A stretch of 64,000 nt of DNA from Burkholderia thailandensis E264 (GCF_000012365.1 NC_007651.1:1736001-1800000); one strand, 5' to 3'. Shown: positions 18,350 through 32,502, counted from the stretch's first letter. Notes: generated by a model not told the origin, from the letters alone. Translations and numbers: made by a program.

Positions 18350-19597
18350 ATGAAAATTCGCGCGATCATGGGCGCGCTCGGCGCCGCAGGCCTGTTGTTC
18401 GGCGCTGCCGCGGCGCAAGCGGCAGAGAATGTCACGGTGCTGCACTGGTGGACGTCGGGCGGCGAATCCAAGGCGGTCGGCGCGCTGAAGGACGACCTGC
18501 AGAAGCAGGGCTACGTCTGGAAGGACTTCGCGGTCGCGGGCGGCGCGGGCGCGGCGGCGATGACCGCGCTGAAGACGAAGGTCATCAGCGGCGACGCGCC
18601 GTCGGCCGCGCAGATCAAGGGGCCCCTCATCCAGGAGTGGGCGGACCAGGGCGTGCTCGTGAACATCGACGCCGCCGCGGGCGACTGGAAGCAGAACCTG
18701 CCGCCCGAGATCGACAAGATCATCAAGTACAAGGGCAACACCGTCGCGGCGCCGTTCTCGGTGCACCGCGTCAACTGGCTCTACATCAACAAGGCCGCGC
18801 TCGACAAGATCGGCGCGAAGCCGCCCGCGACGTGGCCTGAATTCTTCCAGATCGCCGACAAGCTGAAGGCGGCGGGCATCCAGCCGGTCGCGATGGGCGG
18901 CCAGCCGTGGCAGGACCTGACGCTGTGGGAAGACGTCGTGCTGTCGCAAGGCGCCGACTTCTACAAGAAGGCGCTCGTCGATCTCGACCAGAAGACGCTC
19001 ACGTCGGACAAGATGCTCGACGTGTTCAACACGGTGCGCAAGATCCAAGGCTACTTCGATTCGGGCCGCAACGGCCGCGACTGGAACCTGGCAACGGCGA
19101 TGGTCATCAACGGCCGCGCCGGCATGCAGTTCATGGGCGACTGGGCGAAGGGCGAGTTCGAGGCGGCCGGCAAGAAGCCGGGCAAGGACTACATCTGCGC
19201 GGCGGTGCCGGGCACGGCGAATGCGTACACGTTCAACGTCGATTCGTTCGTGTTCTTCCAGCAGAAGGGTCAGAAGGCGGCGACGCCCGGCCAGATCGCG
19301 CTCGCGAAGACGATCATGACGCCCGCGTTCCAGGAGCAGTTCAGCCTGCTGAAGGGTTCGATCCCGGTGCGCCTCGGCGTGAAGATGGACAAGTTCGACG
19401 ATTGCGCGAAGAAGTCCTACGCTGACGAGCAGACGGCGATCAAGTCCGGCGGCTACGTGCCGTCGCTCGCGCACGGCATGGCGCAGGGCGACGCGACGGC
19501 GGGCGCGATTTCCGACGTCGTGACGAAGTTCATGAACTCGCAGCAGGACGCGAAGAGCGCGGTCGCCGCACTCGCGCGTGCCGCGAAGGTGAAGTAA
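18350..19597 (+). CDS. Sugar ABC transporter periplasmic binding protein (GtsA-like)
   Basis: 415 residues with a signal peptide (MKIRAIMGALGAAGLLFGAA, cut near AQA-AE). The start of the mature protein, NVTVLHWWTSGGESKAV, is typical of the glucose/mannose-binding SBP_bac_1 group. GGAGGAGA precedes the ATG. It is first in a four-gene importer divergent from the glucose-oxidation operon, which supports glucose or a related hexose as substrate. Confidence 0.92.
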   Translation: MKIRAIMGALGAAGLLFGAAAAQAAENVTVLHWWTSGGESKAVGALKDDLQKQGYVWKDFAVAGGAGAAAMTALKTKVISGDAPSAAQIKGPLIQEWADQGVLVNIDAAAGDWKQNLPPEIDKIIKYKGNTVAAPFSVHRVNWLYINKAALDKIGAKPPATWPEFFQIADKLKAAGIQPVAMGGQPWQDLTLWEDVVLSQGADFYKKALVDLDQKTLTSDKMLDVFNTVRKIQGYFDSGRNGRDWNLATAMVINGRAGMQFMGDWAKGEFEAAGKKPGKDYICAAVPGTANAYTFNVDSFVFFQQKGQKAATPGQIALAKTIMTPAFQEQFSLLKGSIPVRLGVKMDKFDDCAKKSYADEQTAIKSGGYVPSLAHGMAQGDATAGAISDVVTKFMNSQQDAKSAVAALARAAKVK

Positions 19598-19752
19598 CGC
19601 ACGGCGCGAGCGCCCGGATGCGCGCATCGTGCGCGCCGGGCGCTTCGTGCTGCAAGCGCTGCAAACGGGCCGCGAGCCGGCCCGCGCCGTACCCGCCGTC
19701 CGCGCCGGCTTCGTGCCCGCGCGCGGCGACCTCGTTCCAGGAGTCGAAACAC

Positions 19753-20691
19753 GTGGCTGCCCCTCTTAGCGGAAACGGAACCAGCGCGGCTGCCGCGCAC
19801 CGCACATCGCCGCTGTCGGCGTTCGCCGACCGCTGGATTCCGAAACTGGTGCTCGCGCCGAGCGTCGCGATCGCCTTGATCTTCATCTACGGCTTCATCG
19901 CCGTCACCGGCTATCTGTCGCTGACGAATTCGCGGCTGTTGCCGAACTACGACTTCGACGGCTTCGGCCGCTATTCCGACCTGTTCCAGAACGACGTCTG
20001 GTGGACGTCGGCCGCGAACCTCGGCTGGTTCGGCCTGCCGTTCATCGTGATCTGCGTCGTGCTGGGCCTCTTCCTCGCGATCCTGCTCGACCAGAAGATT
20101 CGCAACGAAGGCGCGCTGCGCGCGGTGTTCCTGTATCCGATGGCGCTGTCGTTCATCGTCACGGGCACCGCATGGCAGTGGATCCTGAATCCGGGCCTCG
20201 GCCTCGAGAAAGTGATGCACGACTGGGGGTTCACGAGCTTCTCGTTCGGCTGGCTCGACGATCCGGACAAGGCGATCTTCTGCGTGGTGATCGCGGCCGT
20301 CTGGCAATCGACGGGCTTCGTGATGGCGCTCTTCCTCGCCGGCCTGCGCGGCGTCGACAGCGAGATCTTCAAGGCCGCGCAGGTTGACGGCGCGACGTTG
20401 CCGACGATCTACCGCAAGATCGTGATCCCGAGCATGCGCCCGGTGTTCTTCTCGGTGCTGCTGATTCTCTGCCACATCACGATCAAGACCTTCGACCTCG
20501 TCGTCGCGCTGACGGCGGGCGGGCCCGGCACGTCGTCGTCGCTGCCCGCGATGTTCATGTATACGTTCTCGTTCAACCGGGGGCAACTCGGCGTTGGCGC
20601 GGCGTCGTCGGTGATGATGCTCGCCACCGTGGTGGCGGTACTCGTGCCGCTGATGTATCTGGAATCGAGGAGCACCCGCAATGCAGCCTAA
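19753..20691 (+). CDS. Sugar ABC transporter permease (GtsB-like)
   Basis: 312 residues, MalF-type permease with about six membrane helices. The EAA loop is seen in FKAAQVDGATLPTIYRKIVIP. I chose the GTG at 19753 because AGGAG lies 10 bases upstream; the frame is open further upstream but lacks such a site. It overlaps the next permease by 11 bases. Confidence 0.92.
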   Translation: MAAPLSGNGTSAAAAHRTSPLSAFADRWIPKLVLAPSVAIALIFIYGFIAVTGYLSLTNSRLLPNYDFDGFGRYSDLFQNDVWWTSAANLGWFGLPFIVICVVLGLFLAILLDQKIRNEGALRAVFLYPMALSFIVTGTAWQWILNPGLGLEKVMHDWGFTSFSFGWLDDPDKAIFCVVIAAVWQSTGFVMALFLAGLRGVDSEIFKAAQVDGATLPTIYRKIVIPSMRPVFFSVLLILCHITIKTFDLVVALTAGGPGTSSSLPAMFMYTFSFNRGQLGVGAASSVMMLATVVAVLVPLMYLESRSTRNAA

Positions 20692-21538
20692 GATGACGAT
20701 CAGCCGGGCAGTGATCTACGCGGCGCTGATCCTGTTCGCGCTGTACTTCCTGTTCCCGATCTACGTAATGCTGTCGACGTCGTTCAAGGATCTCGACCAG
20801 CTTCGCACCGGCAACCTGCTCACGCCGCCGTCGAGCTGGACGATCGCGCCGTGGGTGAAGGCGTGGGGCGAGGCATGCACCGGCGTGCGCTGCGACGGGA
20901 TGAAGCCGTTCTTCTTCAACTCGATCAAGATGGTGATCCCGGCCGTGCTGATCTCGTCGCTGATCGGCGCGTTCAACGGCTACGTGCTCACGCACTGGCG
21001 CTTTCGCGGCGCGGATGCGCTGTTCACGATGCTGCTCGTCGGCTGCTTCATTCCGTTCCAGGTGATCCTGCTGCCGATGGCGCGCCTGCAGGGGATGCTC
21101 GGGCTCGCCAACACGATTCCGGGCCTCGTGTTCGTGCACGTCGTCTACGGCATCGCGTTCACGACGATGTTCTTCCGCAACTTCTACGTGAGCGTGCCGG
21201 CCGAGCTCGTGAAGGCGGCGCGCATCGACGGCGCGGGCTTCTTCACGATCTTCACGAAGATCCTGCTGCCGGTGTCGCTGCCGATCTTCATGGTGTGCCT
21301 GATCTGGCAGTTCACGCAGATCTGGAATGACTTCCTGTTCGGGATCGTGTTCTCGGGCGTCGATTCGATGCCGATCACGGTCGCGCTGAACAACCTCGTC
21401 AACACGTCGACGGGCGTGAAGGAATACAACGTCGACATGGCGGGCGCGATCATCGCCGCGCTGCCGACGCTGCTCGTCTACGTGATCGCCGGCCGCTACT
21501 TCGTGCGCGGCCTCACGGCGGGCGCGGTCAAGGGGTGA
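20681..21538 (+). CDS. Sugar ABC transporter permease (GtsC-like)
   Basis: 285 residues, MalG-type permease with six helices and the EAA loop VKAARIDGAGFFTIFTKILLP. A cysteine-bearing periplasmic loop (EACTGVRCDGMKPFFFNS) is characteristic of this glucose/mannose subgroup. Translationally coupled to the preceding permease through an 11-base overlap. Confidence 0.93.
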   Translation: MQPKMTISRAVIYAALILFALYFLFPIYVMLSTSFKDLDQLRTGNLLTPPSSWTIAPWVKAWGEACTGVRCDGMKPFFFNSIKMVIPAVLISSLIGAFNGYVLTHWRFRGADALFTMLLVGCFIPFQVILLPMARLQGMLGLANTIPGLVFVHVVYGIAFTTMFFRNFYVSVPAELVKAARIDGAGFFTIFTKILLPVSLPIFMVCLIWQFTQIWNDFLFGIVFSGVDSMPITVALNNLVNTSTGVKEYNVDMAGAIIAALPTLLVYVIAGRYFVRGLTAGAVKG

Positions 21539-21643
21539 CGTCGGCACACGCACGACGCGAATACGCGAGGCGCCGCGCGCGGCGCAACGATACGAGACAC
21601 GACGCGGCGCACGCGCGCCGCAATGAGACAGAGGATTCACAGC

Positions 21644-22762
<1,119 letters not shown>

Positions 22763-22935
22763 TTGCGCGCGATGCCGCGCGGCCGGCGATGCCGGACCGC
22801 GGCGTGGCGCGCGCGGGCGAATGCGTGACGTCGCCCAGCCGCCGTTCACGACGAGGCGACGGGCGCCGGCGATCGACCGGGATGCTTCGGGCGATCCATC
22901 CGGACGATGGCGGAATCGACGAAGGAAAAGAGAGA

Positions 22936-22967
22936 AGGGCGGCCGCGCTTGCGCGGGCCGCCCTTTT
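22936..22967 (+). terminator. Rho-independent terminator after the sugar importer
   Basis: GGGCGGCC pairs with GGCCGCCC around a GC-rich loop and is followed by T5. It lies 170 bases after the ATPase stop; the rest of 22763-23022 shows no gene. Confidence 0.8.
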
Positions 22968-23022
22968 TCATGTCGCGAGCGATGCGCAGCCCGCGCCAGC
23001 CCGTCATGAGCGTGAACAGCGC

Positions 23023-23643
23023 CTAGTGCGGCAGCCGGATGTCGAGCTTGTACGTGACGAGCCGCGTGACGAGGATGAAACCCGTCGCCGCGAGCACGCT
23101 GTAGACGGAATCGAATTGCAGCCACACGAGCAGCAGATAGACCCAGCAGCCGGCGAACGCGCAGGTCGCGTACGGTCGCGAGTCGCGCAGGATCAGCGGG
23201 ATGTCGTTGCACAGCACGTCGCGGATGATTCCGCCGAACACGCCCGTCGTCACGCCCATCATCGCGGCGACGAACCACGGCATTTGCGCGTCGAGCGCGA
23301 TCGACGTGCCGGAGATGCTGAAGATCCCGAGGCCGATCGCATCGGCTGCGAGCAGCAGCCGTTCGGCCGAAAGCCGCGACGCCATCCGGAGCACGAGCGG
23401 CGCGACGAGCGACAGGCCGAAGATCGCAATCACGTAGCCCTGGTGCTCGACCCAGTAGAACGGACGCCGCTCGAGCAGCACGTCGCGCATCGTGCCGCCA
23501 CCGAACGCGGTCGCGAGCGCGACGACGAACATGCCGACCGAATCGAGCCGGTTCTTGCGCGCTTCGACGAAACCCGAGATCGCGAACGCGAGCGTCGCGA
23601 TTGCCTCGAGGACCGCGATCGCGAGTGTGAGTCTCGGATGCAC
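23023..23643 (-). CDS. TRIC/YicG-family inner-membrane channel protein
   Basis: 206 residues with seven hydrophobic segments arranged as two related three-helix halves. The glycine motifs FGGGTMRDVLL and FGGIIRDVLC, one in each half, are the family signature (formerly UPF0126). Prokaryotic TRIC proteins form trimeric monovalent-cation channels; the physiological role here is unknown. It follows the Smr gene by 25 bases on the same strand. Confidence 0.9.
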   Translation of the reverse strand: MHPRLTLAIAVLEAIATLAFAISGFVEARKNRLDSVGMFVVALATAFGGGTMRDVLLERRPFYWVEHQGYVIAIFGLSLVAPLVLRMASRLSAERLLLAADAIGLGIFSISGTSIALDAQMPWFVAAMMGVTTGVFGGIIRDVLCNDIPLILRDSRPYATCAFAGCWVYLLLVWLQFDSVYSVLAATGFILVTRLVTYKLDIRLPH

Positions 23644-23668
23644 GCGGCTTCCCGTCGCCGTCGTTCGT

Positions 23669-24412
23669 CTAGGACGGCTGCAGCAGCACGAGCACGGCGC
23701 CCGCGCCGCCGTCGTGGCCGCGCGCCTGGCAGAACGCGATCACCTCGTCCTTCTGCACGAGCCACGCGCGCACCTTGCCCTTGAGCACCGGTTCCTTGCC
23801 GATCGAGCCGAGCCCCTTGCCGTGAATCACGCGCAGGCAGCGCAGGCCTTTCTTGCCCGATTCGCGGATGAATTCGGCGAGCGCCTCGCGCGCCTCGTCG
23901 CGCCGCATTCCGTGCAGGTCGAGTTGCGCCTGGACGATCCACGCGCCGCTTCTGAGCTTGCGCACGACGTCGCGGCTCACGCCGGGGCGGTGGTAGTACA
24001 GCGTCTCGTCGGTATCGAGCAGCGTTTCCGGATCGAATTCGTCGGACAAGGTCTCGGAGAGCACCGCCTCCTCGTCCTGCCGCGTGTGCTTCGGCACGGG
24101 CGCGGGCGCGAGGCGGCCGCTCGCGGCGCGCGGCGGCGCGGCGAGCGGCTTGATCTCGCCGATCTCGCGGCGGAACAGGTCGGCGTCGGCCGAGGCCTGG
24201 CGGGCCGACTGCTGCGCCTGCGTCGCTTCGCGCGCGCGGCGCTCGGATTCGCCGGCGAGCGCGGCGCGCAGCGAGCCGAGCCCGGCGAGGCCCTGGCCGC
24301 GCAGCGCGGCGGGCGCGGGGGGCGGGCTCGCGGGCGCGGGCGCCGGTTCGGCTGCGCGGGCGGCGGCTTGCCGCTTCGCGGGGTCGCTCGGGTGAGGCTG
24401 GTTCTTCGCCAT
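23669..24412 (-). CDS. Smr-domain protein
   Basis: 247 residues. A proline/alanine-rich low-complexity N-terminus (residues about 15-45) precedes a helical linker and a C-terminal Smr domain (LDLHGMRRDEAREALAEFI, LRVIHGKGLGS, GGAGAVLVLL). Smr domains can bind or nick DNA or RNA; proteobacterial stand-alone forms (YdaL/SmrB type) include a ribosome-collision nuclease. Which activity applies here cannot be told from sequence. Confidence 0.9.
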   Translation of the reverse strand: MAKNQPHPSDPAKRQAAARAAEPAPAPASPPPAPAALRGQGLAGLGSLRAALAGESERRAREATQAQQSARQASADADLFRREIGEIKPLAAPPRAASGRLAPAPVPKHTRQDEEAVLSETLSDEFDPETLLDTDETLYYHRPGVSRDVVRKLRSGAWIVQAQLDLHGMRRDEAREALAEFIRESGKKGLRCLRVIHGKGLGSIGKEPVLKGKVRAWLVQKDEVIAFCQARGHDGGAGAVLVLLQPS

Positions 24413-24481
24413 GATGAATCGATACGATCGGATACCCCGAGGGGCGGGCGCGGCGTGCGGCGGTTCGGGCCGGCGGGCATG

Positions 24482-24509
24482 AAAAAGCCGCTGCGCGATG
24501 CGCAGCGGC
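24482..24509 (-). terminator. Rho-independent terminator after trxB
   Basis: A perfect 10-bp stem GCCGCTGCGC / GCGCAGCGGC with a 3-base loop, followed on the minus strand by T5. It separates trxB from the Smr gene. Confidence 0.88.
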
Positions 24510-24575
24510 TGCGGTGTGTCGAACCCGTCAGGCGGTGCGCGGCGTCGTCATTGTAGCGCCGCGCCGCCGCGCCGC

Positions 24576-25634
<1,059 letters not shown>

Positions 25635-25868
25635 TTATAAAGGGCTGCCTGCTGCGCCGCCGAATGGACTTTTCAATCGGCGCGATAGCGTCGCACGGCG
25701 CAACTGTGGCGCCGCGTGCACATTCCCTGTGCCGGCCGGCCGGGCGTTACCGTCATTTACACTTGGCGCGGCGGCGCAGCGTTTACAATAGATCGGATCG
25801 AACGATCGGCGGGCCGCCGGCGGTTTTTTGCCGCACGCGGCCGCCTCATCGCCCCTTTTGACGGATTC

Positions 25869-28175
25869 ATGGCAAAAGCACCTTACACCGCTCAGGCCCA
25901 AGCGCTGCCGCACCGGATGTCGCGCCTACTGACCGAGATCCGCTGGATTCTCCAGGTCGCGCTGTTCGCCTTCCTGCTGATGGCGCTCCTGAGCTACAGC
26001 CGGCGCGACCCGAGCTGGACGCACGCCGCGCAGGTCGACCACATCGCGAACTGGGCGGGGCGGGTCGGCGCATGGACGGCCGACATCATGCTGCTCCTCT
26101 TCGGCCTCTCTGCGTATTGGCTCATCGTGCTGCTCGGCCGGCGCGTCGCCGCGAACTATCGGCGCATCACCCGGCACGACGCGCTGCCCGGCGAGCCGGA
26201 AAAGCCGGCCGGCTGGCTCGCCGAAGGCTTCGCGTTCGCGCTCGTGCTGCTCGCGAGCGACGGCATCGAGGCGCTGCGGATGTGGTCGCTGAAAGTGCAA
26301 CTGCCGCGCGCGCCGGGCGGCGTCGTCGGCGAGACGGTCGCGCGCGGCGTGTCGCACGCGCTCGGCTTCACGGGCGGCACGCTCGCGCTGCTGATCGCGC
26401 TCGCGATCGGGCTGTCGCTGTATTTCCGCTTTTCGTGGCTGTCGGTCGCCGAGCGCGTCGGCGACGCGATCATCAACGCGTTCACGCTCGCGAAGCTGCG
26501 CCGCGAGGCCGAGCGCGACCGCAAGCTCGGCGAGGCGGCGGCCGTCAAGCGCGAGGGCAAGGTCGAGGAGGAGCGCGTGCGCATCGAAGAGCATGAGCCC
26601 GTCACGATCGTGCCGCCCGTCGTCACGCCCGCGAAATCCGAGCGCGCGGAGAAGGAGCGCCAGCAGCCGCTCTTCACCGATCTGCCGGGCGACTCGACGC
26701 TGCCCGCGATCTCGCTGCTCGACCCCGCGCCGCAGTCGCAGGAGACGATTTCCGCGGACACGCTCGAATTCACGTCGCGCCTGATCGAGAAGAAGCTGAA
26801 GGATTTCGGCGTCGAGGTGAGCGTCGTCGCCGCGTATCCGGGCCCGGTCGTCACGCGCTACGAGATCGAGCCCGCGACGGGCGTGAAGGGCAGCCAGATC
26901 GTCAATCTGTCGAAGGATCTCGCGCGCTCGCTGTCGCTCGTGTCGATCCGCGTCGTCGAGACGATTCCCGGCAAGAACTACATGGCGCTCGAGTTGCCGA
27001 ACCAGCGCCGCCAGACGGTGCGGCTGTCCGAGATTCTCGGCTCCGAGGTCTACGCGGACGCGCCGTCGATGCTCACGCTCGGCCTCGGCAAGGACATCGG
27101 CGGCAAGCCGGTGTGCGCGGATCTCGCGAAGATGCCGCACCTGCTCGTGGCCGGCACGACGGGCTCGGGCAAGTCGGTCGGGATCAACGCGATGATCCTG
27201 TCGCTGCTCTACAAGGCGAGCGCCGAGCAGGTGCGCCTGATCCTGATCGATCCGAAGATGCTCGAAATGAGCGTCTACGAAGGCATCGCGCATCTGCTGT
27301 GCCCGGTCGTCACCGACATGCGCCAGGCGGGCCACGCGCTGAACTGGACCGTCGCCGAGATGGAGCGCCGCTACAAGCTGATGAGCAAGCTCGGCGTGCG
27401 CAATCTCGCCGGCTACAACAACAAGATCGAAGACGCGAAGAAGCGCGACGAGAAGATCCCGAATCCGTTCAGTCTGACGCCGGACGATCCCGAGCCGCTC
27501 GGCCGGCTGCCGAACATCGTCGTCGTGATCGACGAGCTCGCCGATCTGATGATGGTCGTCGGCAAGAAGGTCGAGGAGCTGATCGCGCGAATCGCGCAGA
27601 AGGCGCGCGCGGCCGGCATCCACCTGATCCTCGCGACGCAGCGTCCGTCGGTCGACGTGATCACGGGCCTCATCAAGGCGAACGTGCCGACGCGGATCGC
27701 GTTCCAGGTGTCGTCGAAGATCGATTCGCGCACGATCCTCGACCAGATGGGCGCCGAATCGCTGCTCGGCCAGGGCGACATGCTGTACCTGCCGCCCGGC
27801 AGCGGGTTGCCGGTGCGCGTGCACGGCGCGTTCGTGTCGGACGACGAGGTGCACCGCGTCGTCGAGAAGCTGAAGGAGCACGGCGAGCCGAACTACATCG
27901 AGGGCCTCCTCGAGGGCGGCACGATCGACGGCGACGAAGGCTCGGCCGCGGGAACGGGCGATGCGAACGGCGAGTCTGATCCGCTGTACGACCAGGCGGT
28001 CGAGATCGTCATCAAGAACCGGCGCGCGTCGATCTCGCTCGTGCAGCGCCACCTGCGGATCGGCTACAACCGCGCGGCGCGGCTGCTCGAGCAGATGGAG
28101 CAGTCGGGGCTCGTGTCGGCGATGTCGTCGAGCGGGAACCGCGAAATCCTCACGCCCGCGCGCGACGCCGAGTGA
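25869..28175 (+). CDS. ftsK: DNA translocase FtsK
   Basis: 768 residues. Four N-terminal membrane helices (residues about 30-190), a charged linker ([19 protein letters not shown]), the RecA-like motor with Walker A ([14 protein letters not shown]) and Walker B ([14 protein letters not shown]), and the C-terminal gamma winged helix ([15 protein letters not shown]) that reads polar KOPS-like sites. It pumps chromosome ends at the septum. Shorter linker than in E. coli. A frame open upstream of 25869 is probably non-coding. Confidence 0.96.
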   Translation: MAKAPYTAQAQALPHRMSRLLTEIRWILQVALFAFLLMALLSYSRRDPSWTHAAQVDHIANWAGRVGAWTADIMLLLFGLSAYWLIVLLGRRVAANYRRITRHDALPGEPEKPAGWLAEGFAFALVLLASDGIEALRMWSLKVQLPRAPGGVVGETVARGVSHALGFTGGTLALLIALAIGLSLYFRFSWLSVAERVGDAIINAFTLAKLRREAERDRKLGEAAAVKREGKVEEERVRIEEHEPVTIVPPVVTPAKSERAEKERQQPLFTDLPGDSTLPAISLLDPAPQSQETISADTLEFTSRLIEKKLKDFGVEVSVVAAYPGPVVTRYEIEPATGVKGSQIVNLSKDLARSLSLVSIRVVETIPGKNYMALELPNQRRQTVRLSEILGSEVYADAPSMLTLGLGKDIGGKPVCADLAKMPHLLVAGTTGSGKSVGINAMILSLLYKASAEQVRLILIDPKMLEMSVYEGIAHLLCPVVTDMRQAGHALNWTVAEMERRYKLMSKLGVRNLAGYNNKIEDAKKRDEKIPNPFSLTPDDPEPLGRLPNIVVVIDELADLMMVVGKKVEELIARIAQKARAAGIHLILATQRPSVDVITGLIKANVPTRIAFQVSSKIDSRTILDQMGAESLLGQGDMLYLPPGSGLPVRVHGAFVSDDEVHRVVEKLKEHGEPNYIEGLLEGGTIDGDEGSAAGTGDANGESDPLYDQAVEIVIKNRRASISLVQRHLRIGYNRAARLLEQMEQSGLVSAMSSSGNREILTPARDAE

Positions 28176-28246
28176 AATTCGCGCAGTGAATCCGCGCCGG
28201 CGCGCCAGTCGAACGCGCGCCGGCCGTCTACGGAGAAAACCACAGC

Positions 28247-28957
28247 ATGCAGCATCAGTCGTTGGCAGTTCATACCGGTTCGGGTTCCGCGCCCAAGCGC
28301 GGGTTCGCGCGCACGCTGCGCGCCGCGCTCGCGGGCGCCGCGCTCGCGCTCGTCGCGTCGCACGCATGCGCGGGCGGCACCGAGCAACTGAAGGCGTTCG
28401 TCGCGAAGGTTCATGCGGCGAAGGGCGATTTCACGCAGCAGATCGTCAAGGCGCCGTCGAAGGCGGCGAGCGGCGCGGTGCCGACCGTGAAGCCCACCGA
28501 CAACTCGAGCGGCAGCTTCGTGTTCTCGCGGCCCGGCAAGTTCATCTGGACGTATCAGAAGCCTTACCAGCAGGTGTTGCAGGCCGACGGCGACAAGCTC
28601 TATGTGTACGACAAGGATCTGAACCAGGTCACCGAGCGCAAGCTCGCGGGCGCGCTCGGCGCGAGCCCGGCCGCGATCCTGTTCGGCAGCAACGACATCG
28701 ACAAGAACTACACGCTGCGCGATGCGGGCGAGAAGGGCGGAATCGACTGGCTCGAGATGGTGCCGAAGGCGCAGGACACGCAGTTCCAGCGGATCGGCAT
28801 CGGTTTCAGGAACGGCATGCTCGCCGCGATGGAACTGCACGACGTGTTCGGCAACGTGACGCTCCTCACGTTCACGAACATTCAGACGAATCCGCCGCTC
28901 AAGGCCGATCAGTTCAAGTTCGTCGTGCCGAAGGGCGCCGACGTCGTCACCGGCTGA
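28247..28957 (+). CDS. lolA: Outer-membrane lipoprotein carrier protein LolA
   Basis: 236 residues with a long signal peptide ([17 protein letters not shown]) and the LolA fold ([30 protein letters not shown]). It carries lipoproteins across the periplasm from LolCDE to LolB. It follows ftsK by 71 bases, the usual ftsK-lolA-rarA order. Confidence 0.93.
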   Translation: MQHQSLAVHTGSGSAPKRGFARTLRAALAGAALALVASHACAGGTEQLKAFVAKVHAAKGDFTQQIVKAPSKAASGAVPTVKPTDNSSGSFVFSRPGKFIWTYQKPYQQVLQADGDKLYVYDKDLNQVTERKLAGALGASPAAILFGSNDIDKNYTLRDAGEKGGIDWLEMVPKAQDTQFQRIGIGFRNGMLAAMELHDVFGNVTLLTFTNIQTNPPLKADQFKFVVPKGADVVTG

Positions 28958-28983
28958 GCGCCGCCGGGCGCTTCGATCCGCGA

Positions 28984-29011
28984 CCGGGCCCGCCAGCGAT
29001 GGCGGGCCCGG
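28984..29011. terminator. Strong GC hairpin after lolA
   Basis: A 12-bp stem CCGGGCCCGCCA / TGGCGGGCCCGG with a 4-base loop stands 26 bases after the lolA stop. The T tract is poor (GTTCGTTT), so termination may be partial. Confidence 0.5.
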
Positions 29012-29177
29012 TTCGTTTCGGCGCGCCCGAGTCGCGTTGCGCCGTGAGGGAGGCCGCAGGCGCCGGCCGCCGCGCCGCGGTTCGGGCCGCCGTGGCGTTG
29101 CGCCGCGCGGCTGTCATAATGTCCGGTCGGGCGGCGAATGCGCGCCGCCATCGCTTTTTTCGTGGGAGCCAAGGTCC

Positions 29178-30488
29178 ATGTCCGACCTGTTTGCAGTCGA
29201 ACCGCGCCGGCCGCTCGCCGAGGCGCTGCGCCCGAAGACGCTCGCCGACGTGATCGGGCAGACGCATCTTCTCGGCGAAGGCAAGCCGCTCAAGCTCGCG
29301 TTCGAATCGGGCAAGCCGCATTCGATGATTCTCTGGGGGCCGCCCGGCGTCGGCAAGACGACGCTCGCGCGCCTGACCGCGCTCGCGTTCGATTGCGAGT
29401 TCATCGCGCTGTCGGCGGTGCTGGGCGGCGTGAAGGACATCCGCGAGGCGATGGAGCAGGCGCGCGACACGCTGAACCGCACCGGCCGCCACACGATCCT
29501 GTTCGTCGACGAAATCCATCGTTTCAACAAGGCGCAGCAGGACGCGCTGCTGCCGTTCGTCGAATCGGGGCTCGTCACGTTCATCGGCGCGACGACCGAG
29601 AACCCGAGCTTCGAGGTGAATTCGGCGCTGCTGTCGCGCGCGCAGGTGTATGTGCTGAAGTCGCTGACGGAAGACGAGCTGCGCCAACTGCTCAAGCGCG
29701 CGCAGGACACGGCGCTCGACGGGCTCGCGTTCGACGACAAGGCGGTCGACACGCTCGTCGGCTACGCGGACGGCGATGCGCGGCGCTTTCTGAACCTGCT
29801 CGAGCAGGCCCAGACGGCGGCTTCGTCCGCGGGCGTGACGACGATCGACGCGGCGTTCGTCGAGAGCGCGATGACGATGAACGCGCGCCGCTTCGACAAG
29901 GGCGGCGACAACTTCTATGACCAGATCTCCGCGCTGCACAAGTCGGTGCGCGGATCGAGCCCGGACGGCGCGCTGTACTGGCTGTGCCGGATGCTCGACG
30001 GCGGCGCGGACCCGAAGTACCTCGCGCGGCGCGTCGTGCGGATGGCGTGGGAGGACATCGGCCTGGCCGATCCGCGCGCGATGCAGATCGCGAACGATGC
30101 GGCGCAGACCTACGAGCGGCTCGGCTCGCCGGAGGGCGAGCTCGCGCTCGCGCAGGCGGTGCTCTACCTCGCGTGCGCGGCGAAAAGCAACGCCGGCTAC
30201 AACGCGTACAACGAGGCGATGGCGTTCGTGCGGCAGGACAAGTCGCGCGAGGTGCCGGTGCATCTGCGCAACGCGCCGACGAAACTGATGAAGGAACTCG
30301 GCTACGGCCACGCGTACCGCTACGCGCACGACGAGCCGAACGCATACGCGGCGGGCGAGACGTACTTGCCGGACGGCATGGGCGAGCCGCGCTGGTACAA
30401 GCCGGTGCCGCGCGGGCTCGAGACGAAGATCGCGGACAAGCTCGCCTGGTTGCGCGAGCTCGACCGCGAAGCGGGCAAGAACGACTAG
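29178..30488 (+). CDS. rarA: Replication-associated recombination protein A (MgsA/RarA ATPase)
   Basis: 436 residues, AAA+ clamp-loader relative: Walker A GPPGVGKTTLARL, Walker B FVDEIHRFNKAQQD, sensor 1 FIGATTENPSFEVN, and the C-terminal tetramerisation part (LYWLCRMLDGGADPKYLARR). It acts at stalled replication forks. The ATG at 29178 gives the family N-terminus (MSDLFAVEPRRPLAEALRPK). Confidence 0.95.
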   Translation: MSDLFAVEPRRPLAEALRPKTLADVIGQTHLLGEGKPLKLAFESGKPHSMILWGPPGVGKTTLARLTALAFDCEFIALSAVLGGVKDIREAMEQARDTLNRTGRHTILFVDEIHRFNKAQQDALLPFVESGLVTFIGATTENPSFEVNSALLSRAQVYVLKSLTEDELRQLLKRAQDTALDGLAFDDKAVDTLVGYADGDARRFLNLLEQAQTAASSAGVTTIDAAFVESAMTMNARRFDKGGDNFYDQISALHKSVRGSSPDGALYWLCRMLDGGADPKYLARRVVRMAWEDIGLADPRAMQIANDAAQTYERLGSPEGELALAQAVLYLACAAKSNAGYNAYNEAMAFVRQDKSREVPVHLRNAPTKLMKELGYGHAYRYAHDEPNAYAAGETYLPDGMGEPRWYKPVPRGLETKIADKLAWLRELDREAGKND

Positions 30489-30528
30489 CGGCGCCGACGC
30501 GGGGGGGCGGGCGTCGCCGTCCGTCGGT

Positions 30529-30795
30529 TCAGCGTTTGCGCGCCGGCTGCTGCTTCCAGTAGCCGAACGGCTCCTGATGGCAATCGATGTCGAGTTCGGC
30601 GACGCGCGTGTGCAGGCTCGACTGCGCGTCGGCGACCGCGAGGTTGTAGATCGCGGGCCCGATTTCCTCGACGAAGAAATGCAGCAGCGCGCCGGCCTGG
30701 ATATTGCCGATCGGCTCTTCCAGGTTTTCGGTGAAATAGCGTTGCAGCGACGCGATGGCGCGCTCGCGCACGTCCTTGTCCAATTCGATGGCCAT
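30529..30795 (-). CDS. DUF2164-family small protein
   Basis: 88 residues, MAIELDKDVRERAIASLQRY, with the family block LLHFFVEEIGPAIYNLAVADA. GGAGA lies just before the ATG at 30795. Soluble and of unknown function. It sits convergently behind rarA and divergently from serS. Confidence 0.85.
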   Translation of the reverse strand: MAIELDKDVRERAIASLQRYFTENLEEPIGNIQAGALLHFFVEEIGPAIYNLAVADAQSSLHTRVAELDIDCHQEPFGYWKQQPARKR

Positions 30796-30916
30796 CGATT
30801 CTCCAGTGATGCGGATGTCGACCGGCGCGCATGCCGGCAACGCGATACTGCCACGGACGGCCGGTTTGCGACACCGGCCGTTTGGCCGACGCCGTAGCGG
30901 GCGCGCGGTGCGTTAG

Positions 30917-32254
<1,338 letters not shown>

Positions 32255-32295
32255 ACGGCCTTCCGGGCGGCTTCGAAAATATTTGAAGAAAATAC

Positions 32296-32325
32296 TTGGA
32301 AGTTTGCGGAAGGTTGTTCTATAAT
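32296..32325 (+). promoter_or_regulatory. Promoter of tRNA-Ser(CGA)
   Basis: TTGGAA at 32296-32301 and a perfect TATAAT at 32320-32325, 18 bases apart, followed by a GC-rich discriminator before the tRNA at 32364. Confidence 0.75.
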
Positions 32326-32363
32326 CTTCGCTTCGCCGGGACGACCTGCCGGTGAGTGAAAAA

Positions 32364-32454
32364 GGAAAGGTGGCAGAGAGGTCGAATGCGCCGGACTCGA
32401 AATCCGGTATACGGTTATACCGTATCGTGGGTTCGAATCCCACCCTTTCCGCCA
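32364..32454 (+). tRNA. tRNA-Ser (anticodon CGA)
   Basis: GGAAAGG pairs with CCTTTCC, a long variable arm (TATACGGTTATACCGTA) is present, the anticodon loop is ACTCGAAAT, the T-loop is GTTCGAATC, and CCA is encoded. It reads UCG. Confidence 0.97.
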
Positions 32455-32464
32455 GATACACAGG

Positions 32465-32502
32465 AAACCCCCGCAACGCCGAACAGCTTGCGGGGGTTTT
32501 TC
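32465..32502 (+). terminator. Terminator after tRNA-Ser(CGA)
   Basis: AAACCCCCGCAA pairs with TTGCGGGGGTTTT around a 10-base loop; the strand ends in a T-rich run. Ten bases after the tRNA. Confidence 0.88.
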